Assembly (NCBI GenBank): GCA_963920635.1
Contig: OY987299.1
Location: 71,096,692-71,160,691, forward strand
Source of the DNA: Pseudeuparius sepicola
Lineage: Eukaryota; Arthropoda; Insecta; Coleoptera; Anthribidae
DNA length: 64,000 nucleotides
Direction: 5' to 3'
Translations under genes and position numbers: made by a program
The notes under the pieces: model-generated
Databases searched by the model: none
What the model saw: only the letters and a program-made list of their open reading frames with translations
Told to the model about the DNA's origin: nothing
Shown here: piece by piece, positions 1-10,384 of the stretch
Numbering within the stretch: the first letter of the stretch is position 1
Layout of the letters: each line of letters starts with the position of its first letter

Positions 1-500
1 AGAAGCATGAGTGCTAGTGGCAACAAAAATCCGAGTCGAAGACGAGGATTTTTGCACCTGCACGAATGCATTTTGTTAAAAAAATATTACTTAACATTGT
101 TTTTTTTTTATTTTTTTCACAGGAAAAATTAGATGACCGAATGGTATTTGACAAGACTATTTCATAAGTAACAGATTATTCTGCATACACATAGCTTACA
201 AAACATACTACCTATTCTACAACAGCTGTCAACTTTTGCCGCGGGTAAACTCGAAAAAACTGCTGACAAGTGCTGCTGTCATACAGTTTTTCCATCTAGA
301 AATTGCGCGTTTGTGATTGGTGTAAATTAAGACGAGGGAAATAGTCGCCGAAAATAGAATATCGATAAATCCAGTTATTTTTTAGTTCCTAATACCTAAG
401 TTGTTCCTAATATCGAAATTGTCCTAAACTAAATATGAACAAAACTAATATTCAGATAACTTCGGGATATCGCTCATCGTGTTTTGCCTCAAAATGTACA
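1..500. other. AT-rich stretch, no gene seen
   Basis: I see no open frame of coding character, no RNA gene and no clear element boundary here. It leads into the dispersed repeat that begins near 501 and may be part of the same older insertion. Confidence 0.4.
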
Positions 501-680
501 AAGGCACGGAAGTTCAATTTTTCATGATTCATGTGGAATTTAGTTGCCGAGGCCTTTGGCCAAGGCATCTCGCCAAGCCCTACTTATTGAAAAAATCGTA
601 CAATAATGGGCTACTTCAGTGCCGATTTTTGAGCTTCTAATGACGATTTTGAGACACTTCACTGCCGATTTCAAGAAAAA
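501..680 (+). repeat. Dispersed repeat H, copy 1
   Basis: This block matches 8587-8900 closely. Shared stretches include the segment around TTAGTTGCCGAGGCC and the segment around CTACTTCAGTGCCGATTT. Copy 1 lacks about 134 bases present in copy 2 (roughly 8653-8787), so one copy has an internal deletion or the other an insertion. No coding potential is visible. The element class is unknown. Confidence 0.7.
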
Positions 681-1146
681 TCATTTTATGTCTTAATGCA
701 TTCCACAGATTTTTTAATTGAGAAACTGAACGTACAATTCGATAATGACTCTCAATTAATAAATAATTTGGTAGTAAATATATTTTTCTACTTGGAAATT
801 ATGAAAACTGGGATATTTACCTAAGCATTTAAAAAGGGTGTTTTTGTGTAACAAACGAACGAGTTATACAGGGTGTAACTTAAGTACGTTAAAATATTCC
901 AGGGTCATGATCCTAAGCCAATTCTAAGGACAAAAGTTCATATAAACGTGCCCAAAATTCTTTGTTTTCGATAAAGGGGGTGTGAAAATTTTACAAAAAA
1001 AAATCGTCTTTCCCCATTTTTATTTTTAGTTAAAATTTAATAAAATATTGTCTTTAATTGGGAACAAGATAACTTTTCCCTACGCTTTTTAAATAGCTTA
1101 CTTTTTTGCAGGTAAGTACCTACGATAAAATAAATTTAAAAAATCA
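681..1146. other. AT-rich spacer with a MITE-like end
   Basis: No gene is visible. A TACAGGGTGTAAC-type sequence at about 867-882 resembles the TA|CAGGG ends of mariner-derived elements elsewhere in the window, but no matching opposite end was found. Confidence 0.35.
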
Positions 1147-1890
1147 CAGCGTTAATCAGAACCCCCCAAAAACCCCCATACACCAAATTTGAACAAAAAA
1201 TATACAGGGAGTTCCATTCTGTAAGGTGTCAAAGTTGAGCAAAATAGGAAATTTAAAGATATCTGAATGGTCAACAGGACCACTCAAAATTTTGGTGTGA
1301 AAAGATTTACTAGAAAAATATACAGGGTACTTTTCTCTGAGCCATGTCAAATTTTTGCAATTTTATGAAACTTATACGGATCAAGTACACAAAGTAGTGT
1401 ATTTCTTTAGAAAATGCCAACTAGCAAATAAAAACAAGTTAAATTATTGGACCTTTCTCAACAAAGTCACTGTCTAAGATGATACATTTTCTCTGCGTTT
1501 CCTGTTGTAGCACACAAGCCACTTTAACTGATATGGACTTACTGACTTGCAGGCATCTGTATTTTTAGATATAGTTCGTTTATAGTGTGTGGAGCGGTTT
1601 TGATATACTCGATTTTTGACCCGTATAAAGTTCCAAAAATTCAGTAATTTGAGATGGCACAGATAAGAACTCTCTGTATATTTTGTATTGGACCTTTGCA
1701 CACCAAAACCTTAAGTGGTCCTATTGACCATTCAACTGTTTTGAGGGGATTCCATGGCACACTTGACTTGGCAGATGCCTTTAAAATTCCTATTTTGCTC
1801 AACTTTGACACCCTTCAGAATGGAACTCCCTGTATATTTTGTATTCAAATTTATTATATAGGGGTTTTGGGGTGTTCTGATTAACGCTGT
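1147..1890. mobile_element. Foldback (long inverted repeat) element
   Basis: The left part (about 1147-1400) and right part (about 1600-1890) are inverted copies of each other. ACAGCGTTAATCAGA at the left edge answers TCTGATTAACGCTGT at the right edge. Both arms contain internal TATACAGGG motifs. The right arm carries about 45 extra bases near 1738-1785. The centre has no transposase. A third copy of the outer arm lies at 4645-4850, so this is a family. A non-autonomous DNA transposon is the best guess. Confidence 0.65.
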
Positions 1891-2756
1891 TGGGGTCAGA
1901 TTTTAAATAAAAAAATCGCTAAATGGTTTTCGTGAAAATGGGGGTATGAAAAATCGCAGCCGGCCCTGGATTTGCATTTTGAAAATGGCAGGAAGGTCAG
2001 AAGAAAAGGTTTTTGAAGGCCTTTCACACAAAAAAAAATTTAGGCGATTATCTCCAAAAATTAAGATTTTACGGATTTGTTCACTTTTAAAGTTGGACAC
2101 ACTGTATGTAATCAAACCCAACGTTAACCCATTGTGCGGATTAAAATATTATCTATTTTTTTTTATTAAAAGAAATATATTTGTTAGGGCCGTTTGACAC
2201 CATATAATATTTTATACTTTTTTTGTGCAAAATTCTAAAAAGAAGTTATTTTGATAATACGGAAAAATAACTACGAACGACCGATCTTTTCAAGAAACAA
2301 TACTCGACTGCACGACAGAAAAAATTATATCCCACCACCCAACACAAGCCCTCTTGGGATTGGTTTGGTTAGACGAATATATACTATATACGTAAAAATG
2401 TCCGTCCGTAAATATAAGAATTAAAAAAGAGAGAGTCATAAAATTGAACGTAAACAATACAAGTTTGGGCTTATAATTTGTACAATATTTAGAATGTAAT
2501 GAAATTAACGATCAAAATAAATTAAGTAGTTTAGTGCAAAAATTAAATAGGTAATCTAAAACTTTACTTGGTTCTGTAATTTTTTTTTATAGTTGGTACA
2601 AGGCGGTTTTTGGGATCACTGATTGCGAATTTGGAATTAGATTTTCGAAATTCGAAATGGCGGATCCAATCTGATGGACGTCAAATTAAAATTTAGCCAA
2701 TTTTTCTGATACCTAGTATAAGGCTTTTGAAATCGCTGATTATGTATTTGGAACTA
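1891..2756. other. No gene seen; degenerate internal duplication
   Basis: The stretch is AT-rich. Around 2590-2640 and 2710-2753 two similar segments (AAGGCGGTTTTTGGGATCAC and AAGGCTTTTGAAATCGC) suggest an old tandem duplication. Otherwise nothing is recognised. Confidence 0.35.
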
Positions 2757-2876
2757 CAGTTTGTTCAGGGAATGTTCTGCCCTACGTCACAATTCCCGTC
2801 CTTGTCTGACTTGTGAATATACGACCGACAAGGACAGAAGTTGTGACGTAGGGCAGAGCATTCGCTGAACAAACTG
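2757..2876. mobile_element. 120-bp foldback MITE with TA target duplication
   Basis: A near-perfect hairpin. The left arm starts CAGTTTGTTCAG and the right arm ends CTGAACAAACTG, each about 50 bases long, around a short loop (about 2810-2826). The element is flanked by TA on both sides (2755-2756 and 2877-2878), the target duplication expected of Tc1/mariner-type insertion. There is no coding sequence. Confidence 0.75.
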
Positions 2877-3857
2877 TAGATTATCATAATGACAACGCAT
2901 TCCATACAAGTTTGATTATCTTGATTTTATGATTTTTCATAACCAACAACGAAAATATGGGCGTTTTGGCACTTCGGCTTTAAACGATTATTTGTTTGTC
3001 CGCTTATACAGGCCCAACTCATCATATTCTACATACAATGTTAAGCCTTTTTGAACGTTATCAGACCCGGCTATTTATTTATATATACAAAATGTAAGCA
3101 AGATAAATAATTTGTAACAAATATTTAAAAATTATTGAAATTAATTTTCGAAGGAACTTTAACATTTTTGTTGTGTTGTCCTAAAGAAAATAAGGACAAA
3201 GCGCTCCAATTGCTCCTACCTTTAAAAGGGACACGAACAAATGGAATTAAGTGGCTTAGTTTAAAAATTCCATGATCTAAACCTTATTTGATTTTTAATC
3301 TTAATTTTTTTTAATTTCTAAAACAGAATAATGTTTTACAAAAAACATACTTATGTCTTTTTGAAATCTTGACGTGGTCGATTAAATCCATTCACTGGGT
3401 TTACATTTATATGGGTTTAAATAATTTATAAATAAATAAATTTAAATTATTATTATTATTTTATGGCTCAAATAAATATCGATGGGAAAAAATAAATACC
3501 TAAAATACCTAATAAATAAATATCAATTTCTTATTACATAATACTAGATCAAGCTTCGAAACTAGACATTTGCACCATATTGCAACAATCTAAACTTTAT
3601 AATTTCAGTTAGAAATAAAACTTCTCAGTGGAAATAACAAAATATAAAAAATATTATTATTTTCGTATGTTATGGTCTAGAAAAGTCCGTTTTTTTTAAC
3701 CACTGTAGAAAAACTGTCTTTTAACAAAATTATGTTTGCTGTATAAAAAATGTTTAGTTTTTCCCTCAAATGAAAATAAATCCATATTTGGTAGCCAATT
3801 GTTTTCTACGAAAATAGTTCAAGTAGGTAAATTAGATTTTTTAGGAGAAATAATTAA
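2877..3857. other. AT-rich stretch, no gene seen
   Basis: This region contains AT-rich runs and an ATT-rich tract near 3448-3462. No open frame of interest, element end or RNA gene was recognised. Confidence 0.35.
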
Positions 3858-4165
3858 TAAAGTTTTAAAAATTTGGGTGCAGAGTCCTAATAGACATCGA
3901 AATTCAGATCAAAAGAGTCCCCACCTCTCAGGGGTGTGCTTCATTCCCTTTTGCTTCAGAAACCACCCTCTTATGTGACCTGGCGTCCGTTTTTGATTTT
4001 TCCCAAAAACTGTTGCTCTGACGAGGAAAACAAATAGAACCTATAAAATATTTGTTATGAAATCATTTAGGTCCTCTACATTTTTTTGTATAGCCAGCCC
4101 TAATCTCACATATATGGTTTGAAAAATTAAGATACGTTGCTAAAGTTAGGCAAATGCGAGGAAAG
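3858..4165 (+). repeat. Dispersed repeat J, left copy (inverted at 6117-6430)
   Basis: This block is repeated in the opposite orientation at 6117-6430. Matching landmarks are CACCTCTCAG, CTTTTGCTTCA, TTATGTGACCTGG and CTCTGACGAGGAAAAC. The two copies flank mariner A and the repeat at 4645-4850. They may be arms of an older foldback element into which mariner A inserted, or two independent copies. Confidence 0.7.
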
Positions 4166-4644
4166 CAGATTTTTCTTACACAAACCTGGCTATAAGGACA
4201 GAAAATATGACTACAGAAAATTTTATTATTACCTACTACTATGTCTTTCATATGTACTCGAGCCCGTTTCCACACCACCGCTGAAGTAGAGCTCCCGCCG
4301 CGTTTTTTATGCTGTTTGCCCTTGAGGCCTCATCTACTAAAAACTAACTACTATGTTTATTCAATAACTGGATTATCTTCAGTTAATTCTTCCTCTACCA
4401 CTGAATTAAGACATCCTTGGACCTTGACCATGACAATTGGAGCACATTTTTGAACATTTCAATCCATTAGAATAAATAATGTAGGTAACTAGAGTGTGGG
4501 CCATTTGGAATGGAGACACCCCGTAAATTTTTTATTTTTCATCCGATTTTAGCCGTCTTTTTCCTAAAGATAGGTCACAAAAACTATCTAACTAAAAAAA
4601 TGTCGAAAATCATTTAGCGATTTTTCTATTTAAAATCTAACAAC

Positions 4645-4850
4645 ACAGCGTTAATCAGATTACCCCAGAACCCCCACATACCAAATTTCAACAAAAAATA
4701 TACAGGGCGTTCCATGCTACAAGGTTCTAAAGATGAGAAAAATGGGAATTTTAAAGGCATCATCCCCTCAAAGCAGTTGAATGATAAACAGGACTAGTCA
4801 AAGTATTGGTGTGCAAAGATTGAATACAAATGGGTCACACTGTATATATT
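4645..4850 (+). repeat. Third copy of the 1147-1890 foldback arm
   Basis: It starts with ACAGCGTTAATCAGA and carries the same order of motifs as the arm at 1147-1305: ACCCCC, ATACAGGG, GGTGTGCAAAG. It runs directly into mariner A at 4863 and has no coding content. Confidence 0.65.
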
Positions 4851-4862
4851 TGTATCTATGTA

Positions 4863-6074
4863 CAGGGTATCCAATTTAGATGGAATAATGCGGATATAAC
4901 TTTTTAAGGACACCTTGTAAAAATGTTTCAGACAAGAGATTTTCAGTTGATCTTTCTGCATATTTTGGTGACCTTGAATTCTTTTGGAGCTAGTCATTTT
5001 GTTACTACGGCAACCAACTTTGTTTTTTAAATGGCACCATACACTTTTCTGTACAAATTTGGAATCAGCTCCTTTTTGTGCATACAAACATGTAAAATTT
5101 CATTGGGGTTGCATAAGAATATTTTTGAGAAAAAACAGAATTTTTGCAAGTACCTACGCTAAAATTTAAATTCGAGAGCGTTGCCTAAAAAAGTAGGCCA
5201 TGCCTAATGAAAATTTTGACACTTACGTATGTCATTATGACAACCGCGTTATTGATCCATTTGTTATCAATGGTAATTTGACTGGCAAAAGGTATTTGGA
5301 TCTTTTGCAAAATGAGGTTATTCCCGCCCTTGGTATGCCAATCCAGGATATCTGGTGCCAGCAAGATGAAGCACCTCCCCATTACCACCGTGATGTGCGC
5401 CGCTATTTAAACCAAGTCTTTCCACAATCTTGGATTGGCAGAAGAGGGTCCATAGAATGGCCTCCGACATCTCCCGATCTTACCCCGTGTGATTTTTTTC
5501 TTGCGGGGACACCTAAAATCCATGAATCGTCCCCAAAATTAGAACAGCACAAACAGACTGGGCCCTTGTCTCGCTGTGAATGGAGAAAATTTCGAGCATT
5601 TCATTAATTGATTTTTAGGTACCATTGATTTATTATGCCTAATTATTTATTAATAAACAAATTTTGCAAGTTTAACATGATTTACCTGTCGCCGGTAAGT
5701 TATCATTACATGCAAAAATGTCAAAATTTTCATTAGGCTTGGCCTACTTTTAGGCAACGCTCTCGAATTTAAATTTTGGCGTACTTGTAAAAATTCTACT
5801 TTTTCTCAAAAATTTTCTTATGCAACCCCAATGAAATTTTACATGTTCGTATGCACAAAAATGTGCTGATTCCAAATTTGAACAGAAAAATGTATCGTGC
5901 TATTTAAAAAAAAAAACAAAGTTGGTGGCCGTAGCAACGAAATGACTAGCTACCAAAAAATTCAAGGTCATCAAAATATGCACATAGATCAACTGAAAAA
6001 CTCTTGTCTGAAATATTTATACAAGGTGAATTTAAAAAGTTCTATTCATTATTCCATCTAAATTGGGCACCCTG
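4863..6074 (+). mobile_element. Mariner A (DD41D type), internally deleted
   Basis: The element begins TA|CAGGG and ends CCCTG|TA, with TA at 4861-4862 and 6075-6076. Terminal inverted repeats are very long, about 355 bases (4863-5222 and 5720-6074), leaving under 500 bases of unique centre. The centre holds the C-terminal part of a mariner transposase on the + strand. The N-terminal DNA-binding half and the first catalytic Asp are gone, so this copy cannot move by itself. Confidence 0.85.
5200..5607 (+). pseudogene. Mariner DD41D transposase, C-terminal fragment
   Basis: The 135-residue open frame shows mariner transposase core motifs. WCQQDEAPPHY carries the second catalytic Asp, WIGRRG and TSPDLTPCDFF follow, and the third Asp lies 41 residues after the second. 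That D-41-D spacing is the mark of the DD41D (rosa-like) mariner family. The start codon lies inside the left inverted repeat, so it is not a native start. The helix-turn-helix half is missing, and the frame drifts after DFFLAG. It is a dead fragment of a transposase that would cut and paste DNA at TA sites. Confidence 0.8.
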
Positions 6075-6116
6075 TATTTATATGTATTATCATTATTCCA
6101 TTTTTGTCTCGAAATT

Positions 6117-6430
6117 ATTTTATTTTACTCGTTTTTGCCCAACTTTAGCAACATAATTTTTCAAACCATAGTATTGGTGAGAATAGGGCTGTATATAGGA
6201 AAAAAAATTATAGGATGCATAAACGTATATTTTCGTAAAAAATATTTTAGGTTCTCATTCGTTTTCCTCGTCAGAGTAACAGTTTTTGAGAAAAATCAGA
6301 AAACGGGCTCCAGGTCACATAAGTGGGTGGTATTTGAAGCAAAAGGGGATGAAACTCCCTTCTGAGAGGTGAGAGCTCTTTTAATCTGTATTTGAATGTC
6401 TATTAAATTTACCTCGATTAAAAATATCTG
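6117..6430 (-). repeat. Dispersed repeat J, right copy
   Basis: This is an inverted partner of 3858-4165. Read on the minus strand it shows the same motif order, with small indels. It contains no gene. Confidence 0.7.
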
Positions 6431-6799
6431 AACGCTAAAACTATAAGAACTAAAAATGCACCAGTATGAGATAAATATTATATCGTATAAGCAAATGGTA
6501 CATTCGAAAGCCTTCTCAGTCCCGTTGAGCTGGCAACATTGCTGGTATTCACAATGCTGTAAGACGTAGCAAAAATTATACAAACGGGCTCCACTTTGAG
6601 GTTCTATATGTCGGGGTTGACAACGACTGTTAACCATCATAAAAAAATTTTTTCGTATATTCCTACCCCTCTAAAGTTGCTCGAAAAGTTATAGTTTGGT
6701 AATGTATTTTTTTGCAAAATATACACCTGATATACCTTTGGATCTAGTGGGTCTGAGGTTGCCTGTAGAACGTATCGGGTCTGACTTTGCCTGTTGAAT

Positions 6800-6801
<2 letters not shown>
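6431..6801. other. AT-rich spacer, no gene seen
   Basis: Nothing recognised between repeat J and the TA microsatellite. Confidence 0.3.

Positions 6802-6878
<77 letters not shown>
6802..6878. repeat. (TA)n microsatellite
   Basis: An uninterrupted TA run of about 77 bases directly abuts the 5' edge of the 320-bp tandem repeats. Shorter TA runs separate the copies (7177-7193) and close the array (7704-7720), so the TA tract appears to belong to the repeat unit. Confidence 0.95.
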
Positions 6879-6882
<4 letters not shown>

Positions 6883-6914
6883 CAAGAAAAGGTGATAATG
6901 GGCAAAAACTAGTA

Positions 6915-6959
6915 ACCGCATACACGTGTTTCATGCCATTTGGCAATCATCAGTATGGT
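6915..6959 (-). ncRNA. Hammerhead-ribozyme-like motif, copy 1
   Basis: On the minus strand the order is ACCATA, CTGATGA, TTGCCAAATGGCAT, GAAA, CACGTGTA, TGCGGT. CTGATGA and GAAA are the two invariant core strands. TGCC/GGCA forms stem II with an AAAT loop. ACACGTGT is self-complementary and could make stem III, best between two molecules. ACCATA/TGCGGT forms stem I with one mismatch and one wobble. Cleavage would fall after the A before TGCGGT. The usual G-C closing pair of stem II is U-U here, so activity is uncertain. Confidence 0.5.
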
Positions 6960-7254
6960 GTAACATTAACCAAATCAATAGATAGGCATGATTTGGGAAG
7001 CAACAAATGAAGTCCAGGCAGGAGCCAACAGCACATTTGCAGCTTCAGTCAGCACATCCCCTATTTTGGGGTTTGTACTAACATCGCCACGGAGGCTGCT
7101 AAAGCAACCTGCGTGGAAATCTTCATAACCCAAGATACAATGACAATAAAGATGTAAGATTAGCGAGTGTAAATGTTATATATACATATATATAATTACA
7201 AGAAAAGGTGATAATGGGCAAACACTCAAAGTTAACAAAAAGAAAAAACTAGTA

Positions 7255-7299
7255 ACCGCATACACGTGTTCCATGCTATTTGGCAATCATCAGTACGGT
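7255..7299 (-). ncRNA. Hammerhead-like motif, copy 2 (core mutated)
   Basis: It has the same layout as copy 1 with stem I fully paired (ACCGTA/TGCGGT, one wobble). The core GAAA reads GGAA, which should inactivate it, and stem II has one mismatch. The predicted cleavage sites of copies 1 and 2 are 340 bases apart, which would be the monomer length. Confidence 0.45.
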
Positions 7300-7565
7300 G
7301 TAACATTAACCAAATCAAAAGATAGGCATGATTTGGGAAGCAACAAATGAAGTCCAGGCAGGAGCCAACAGCACATTTGCAGCTTCAGTCAGCACATCCC
7401 CTATTTTGGGGCTTGTACTAACATCGCCACGGAGGCTGCTAAAGCGACCTGCGTGGAAATCTTCATAACCCAAGATACAATGACAATAAGGATGTAAGAT
7501 TAGCGAGTGTAAATGTAATAATTACTTCCCAAATCATGCCTATCTTTTGATTTGGTTAATGTTAC

Positions 7566-7610
7566 ACCATACTGATGATTGCCAAATTGCATGAAACACG
7601 TGTATGCGGT
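7566..7610 (+). ncRNA. Hammerhead-like motif, copy 3 (inverted)
   Basis: Read on the + strand because this repeat copy is inverted. CTGATGA and GAAAC are intact and ACACGTGT is kept. Stem II has one mismatch (TGCC against TGCA) and stem I one mismatch. Confidence 0.45.
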
Positions 7611-7721
7611 TACTAGTTTTTTCTTTTTGTTAACTTTGAGTGTTTGCCCATTATCACCTTTTCTTGTAATTATTACATTTACACTCGCTAATCTTACATC
7701 CTTATTATATATATATATAAG

Positions 7722-8586
7722 GGCGGCCCTCGGCCATTTCTTGGGAACTATGCGAGTTAGAAAGATGCGGTAAAAAAATTGTTAATAAATGTGAGCCAAA
7801 TAATTTCAATAGAAATGTTTTCAAGTTCCTTCGTTTGCCGCCAGGGGGCGAATTCACCATTTGAAATTTTTGAGAAAATCGAACAAATAAGGACATTTTC
7901 TGAATGGCGCCCCCTAGCGTTGAACATACTTATTAATTTGTCTATGTCAAAAGGGCGGTAAATTCTCCTTAAAACACTCTTTAATATGAACTATAGTTTG
8001 CTGAATTCGGTTTAGGCATATTCGAGATATGACGTCTTGAATTTTTAACACCGCTTTCCTTCGTAGCGCTGTTGCCGTAACAACCACGAAAAAATTGTTT
8101 TAACAAAAATTGTAGAGAATTTTAGGGAGGTTCTAAAAATACTATTTCAGATCCGGATAATGAATTATTTCCGGAAATTTTCGTACCGAGTTTCCGGAAT
8201 TTTAATTCATGCTTGCGGGAGATTCGGTACGAAAATTTCATGTCAAAACTATTTGAAAATACAATTAAATTGGTGACATATATGGAGACTGGTGTTATTG
8301 TTGTATAGGAGGGAGATTTCCTCTTCCTCTTATCTTACAGCTAGGTGCTTATGGGAGGGTGATTTCCGAAAAAATACACAAGTTGCCATGGCAAAGTTAA
8401 GAAATGCTTGTGTTTTATTGGTTGTACCTTGTCGACATGAAATTTTCATTGAAATTATTTGGGTCACTTTTATTAACAATATATATATATATATATATAT
8501 ATACAGCCTTTTCAACGGTAATGTTAGTTTTTAAAAAAAGGTTTTCGTTCTAGTTGTAACACTTAATAGTTATTTATGTACCTACC
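7722..8586. other. No gene; hairpin at 8174-8239
   Basis: No coding sequence is convincing. A perfect 16-base inverted repeat (GAAATTTTCGTACCGA at 8174-8189, complement at 8224-8239) encloses a 34-base loop. A CGCCAGGGGGCG motif near 7840 resembles AGGGGGCG-type motifs in other repeats (also near 55050). A TA run lies at 8481-8502. Confidence 0.45.
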
Positions 8587-8900
8587 AAGGCAGTGAAGTT
8601 CAACTTTTTATGACTCATGTGGAATTTAGTTGCCGAGGCCTCTGGCCGAGGCAAATAAAGATTGCGCTGCTATAGATAACAATTTCGCAATGTGTACGAA
8701 AAGTTAAATGGGCCTTTATTGGCCGGGTTTTGAATATTTGGTCACTTTTGACGGGCGGTGGCTCCGCGTCTGACGTTTGATGTTTATATCTCGCCAAGGC
8801 CTACTTACTGAAAAAATCGCACAATAATGGGCTACTTCAGTGCCGATTTCTGAGCTTTTAATGATGATTTTGGGACACTTCACTGCCGATTTCAAGAAAA
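8587..8900 (+). repeat. Dispersed repeat H, copy 2
   Basis: Second copy of the repeat at 501-680, with about 134 additional bases at 8653-8787 (a GC-richer segment around GGTGGCTCCGCG). It is non-coding. Confidence 0.7.
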
Positions 8901-9199
8901 GGTTTTTTTTCCTAATACTAAGTATGCCATGACAAGTCTGGCAAAACAAATGCAACAACCTCTTAGTTGGTGTGTTGTCATGCAGCTGTCAGTGTTTTAA
9001 GATATGTGTAAATGCCGTTCAGTACTAGCGAAAAAAGTAGAGTCTCCGAAAAGCTGCAGTCGAAACGTCGACGCGTTTACAAAGTATAGTTAAATTTCTT
9101 AAATGTAAAAAGATTGGATGGATGAAAGCATGTACCTTTGACTTAACGACCCTGAACCTGACTATGAAATAGATTAAAAATTAATAACCAAAAGCGATC

Positions 9200-9355
9200 A
9201 ATTATACGTCGATGGCCCCGTCCTCGAGATCACACTGTAGTTTATTTTTCTGTGCTCTTTTTGTCGCGTATATGTTTATAGAAAAAAGTGTTTGGTAACC
9301 AGCCGTATCGACATCCGCCCGCGCTCGCCTGATATCCATTATGTTTCATACGCTC
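9200..9355 (+). repeat. DIRS left inverted terminal repeat
   Basis: It runs from AATTATACGTCGATGG to about CATTATGTT. It matches the reverse complement of about 16700-16845 with few changes; the landmark TTTTTGTCGCGTATATG is in both. The outermost 40 bases differ from the right end (GTCGATGG against GAGATGG). This lets the internal complementary region be assigned half to each end. Confidence 0.88.
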
Positions 9356-9393
9356 GAACACGTCGCGTGTTTCTTTGTGTGCGGTACCAAATC

Positions 9394-9481
9394 ATGCCGA
9401 ATCCACGAAAAAGAAAACTTGCGGACTTCAAACACAAAATCAAGAAGAAGATACACCAAATGCTGACTGATTTCTACTCAA
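9394..9481 (+). CDS. DIRS gag, exon 1
   Basis: The frame starts at the ATG after the left repeat and encodes a very basic stretch (NPRKRKLADFKHKIKKK). It stops soon after if read through. A strong donor, CAA|GTAAGT, sits at 9481/9482. Joining to the acceptor at 11484/11485 continues the frame as ...SSDSGSDGSERAAS, the acidic-serine run typical of gag proteins of this class. The basic start probably binds RNA. The assignment as gag comes from position and composition. Confidence 0.6.
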
Positions 9482-9964
9482 GTAAGTAGGTTTATAGATA
9501 TCCTGCATCACCCTGTTCCTCCGTTCCCTACGGCTGGGTCCACATTAAAAAGGACACAGACAGAAGGAAGGAGGGGAGGGGAGACATATGGGACAAACAA
9601 ATACAAGAAGGCGACAAACTACAAGTACAGCAAGCCGAACCGGCGTTAAAGGTGTGTAATGCGGGCAGAATAAGACATTTTATTCCCAATTGGGAATTAA
9701 TTACCCAAAATAAAGTTACATTACAATGGGTAAAGGGTTACAAAATTCCTTTTATAACCAGCCCTGTCAAAACACCTTAAAAAATTCAGGTACATATAAT
9801 TGGACAGTTCTTGTTATATAATTGTTGCATTTGTTGTCAATAATTATTATTCCATAAGAAAAGGAAATATATATATGAATATAATAGGAATTATAAAGAT
9901 TGTTTTGGTGTTGAGATAATACAAATATTATTTATATAAAATAAGGTGACTTTATATTAAAATA

Positions 9965-10380
9965 TTTAAAGTTTGAGTACAAGGACCAGCCTTATGAATT
10001 CACATGTTTGCCATTCGGGTTATCAACCACCCCGTTTGTATTTACCAAAACATTCATACCTGTCGTCAACCATCTACGCTCATTAGGGTTTCTTTCGGTC
10101 ATATATTTAGATGGCATCCTACTACTCGGGAAAAACGAACAAAAAATGCAGCAATTTAAAACCAACTCAAACTATAAAATACTTATAGGAATTAACAATG
10201 AAAGTACCCAAATGACCATATCAATACCCAAAGGAGAAACACAAAATACGCTTTCTTTCATACAATCCATAAAAACGAAATAAAAATAAAAATTAGAAAC
10301 TTTGCAATTTTCTGTTTGGCGCAGATTTCGCAGACAAATACAAATCGGCGAAATCTATTAAGGCGACGGCCAAAGAATTA
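9965..10380 (+). pseudogene. DIRS reverse transcriptase fragment
   Basis: The frame at 10008-10283 shows LPFGLSTTPFVFTK, VVNHLRSLGF and SVIYLDGILLLG. These match the palm region of DIRS reverse transcriptases. The catalytic YLDD reads YLDG, which would kill activity. The frame stops at 10283; related residues continue in another frame to about 10380, where the tandem array begins. The N-terminal half of RT is absent. The fragment lies upstream of gag exon 2, out of the normal order (gag, RT, RNase H, recombinase), so it was displaced or comes from another copy. Confidence 0.7.
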
Positions 10381-10384
10381 CAAA

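Larger units (their letters stand above)
6879..7700 (-). repeat. Tandem repeats of about 315-325 bp with hammerhead-like core
   Basis: Copy 1 (6879-7193) and copy 2 (7194-7520) are head-to-tail. A partial third copy (about 7521-7700) is inverted and includes a tail-to-head junction. Copy 2 has about 23 extra bases near 7225-7248. Each copy contains a CTGATGA...GAAAC-type motif on the same strand of the unit. Short tandem non-coding units carrying a hammerhead core recall the small retrozyme-like repeats known from invertebrate genomes. They encode no protein and would depend on another retroelement for copying. The class is inferred, not proven. Confidence 0.6.

Noticed and set aside
6689..6946. 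Short frames with long Ile-Tyr runs
   Set aside because: Translation of the TA microsatellite.
9040..9080. CGAAACGTCGACG as another hammerhead
   Set aside because: No CTGANGA strand or matching stem I is present.
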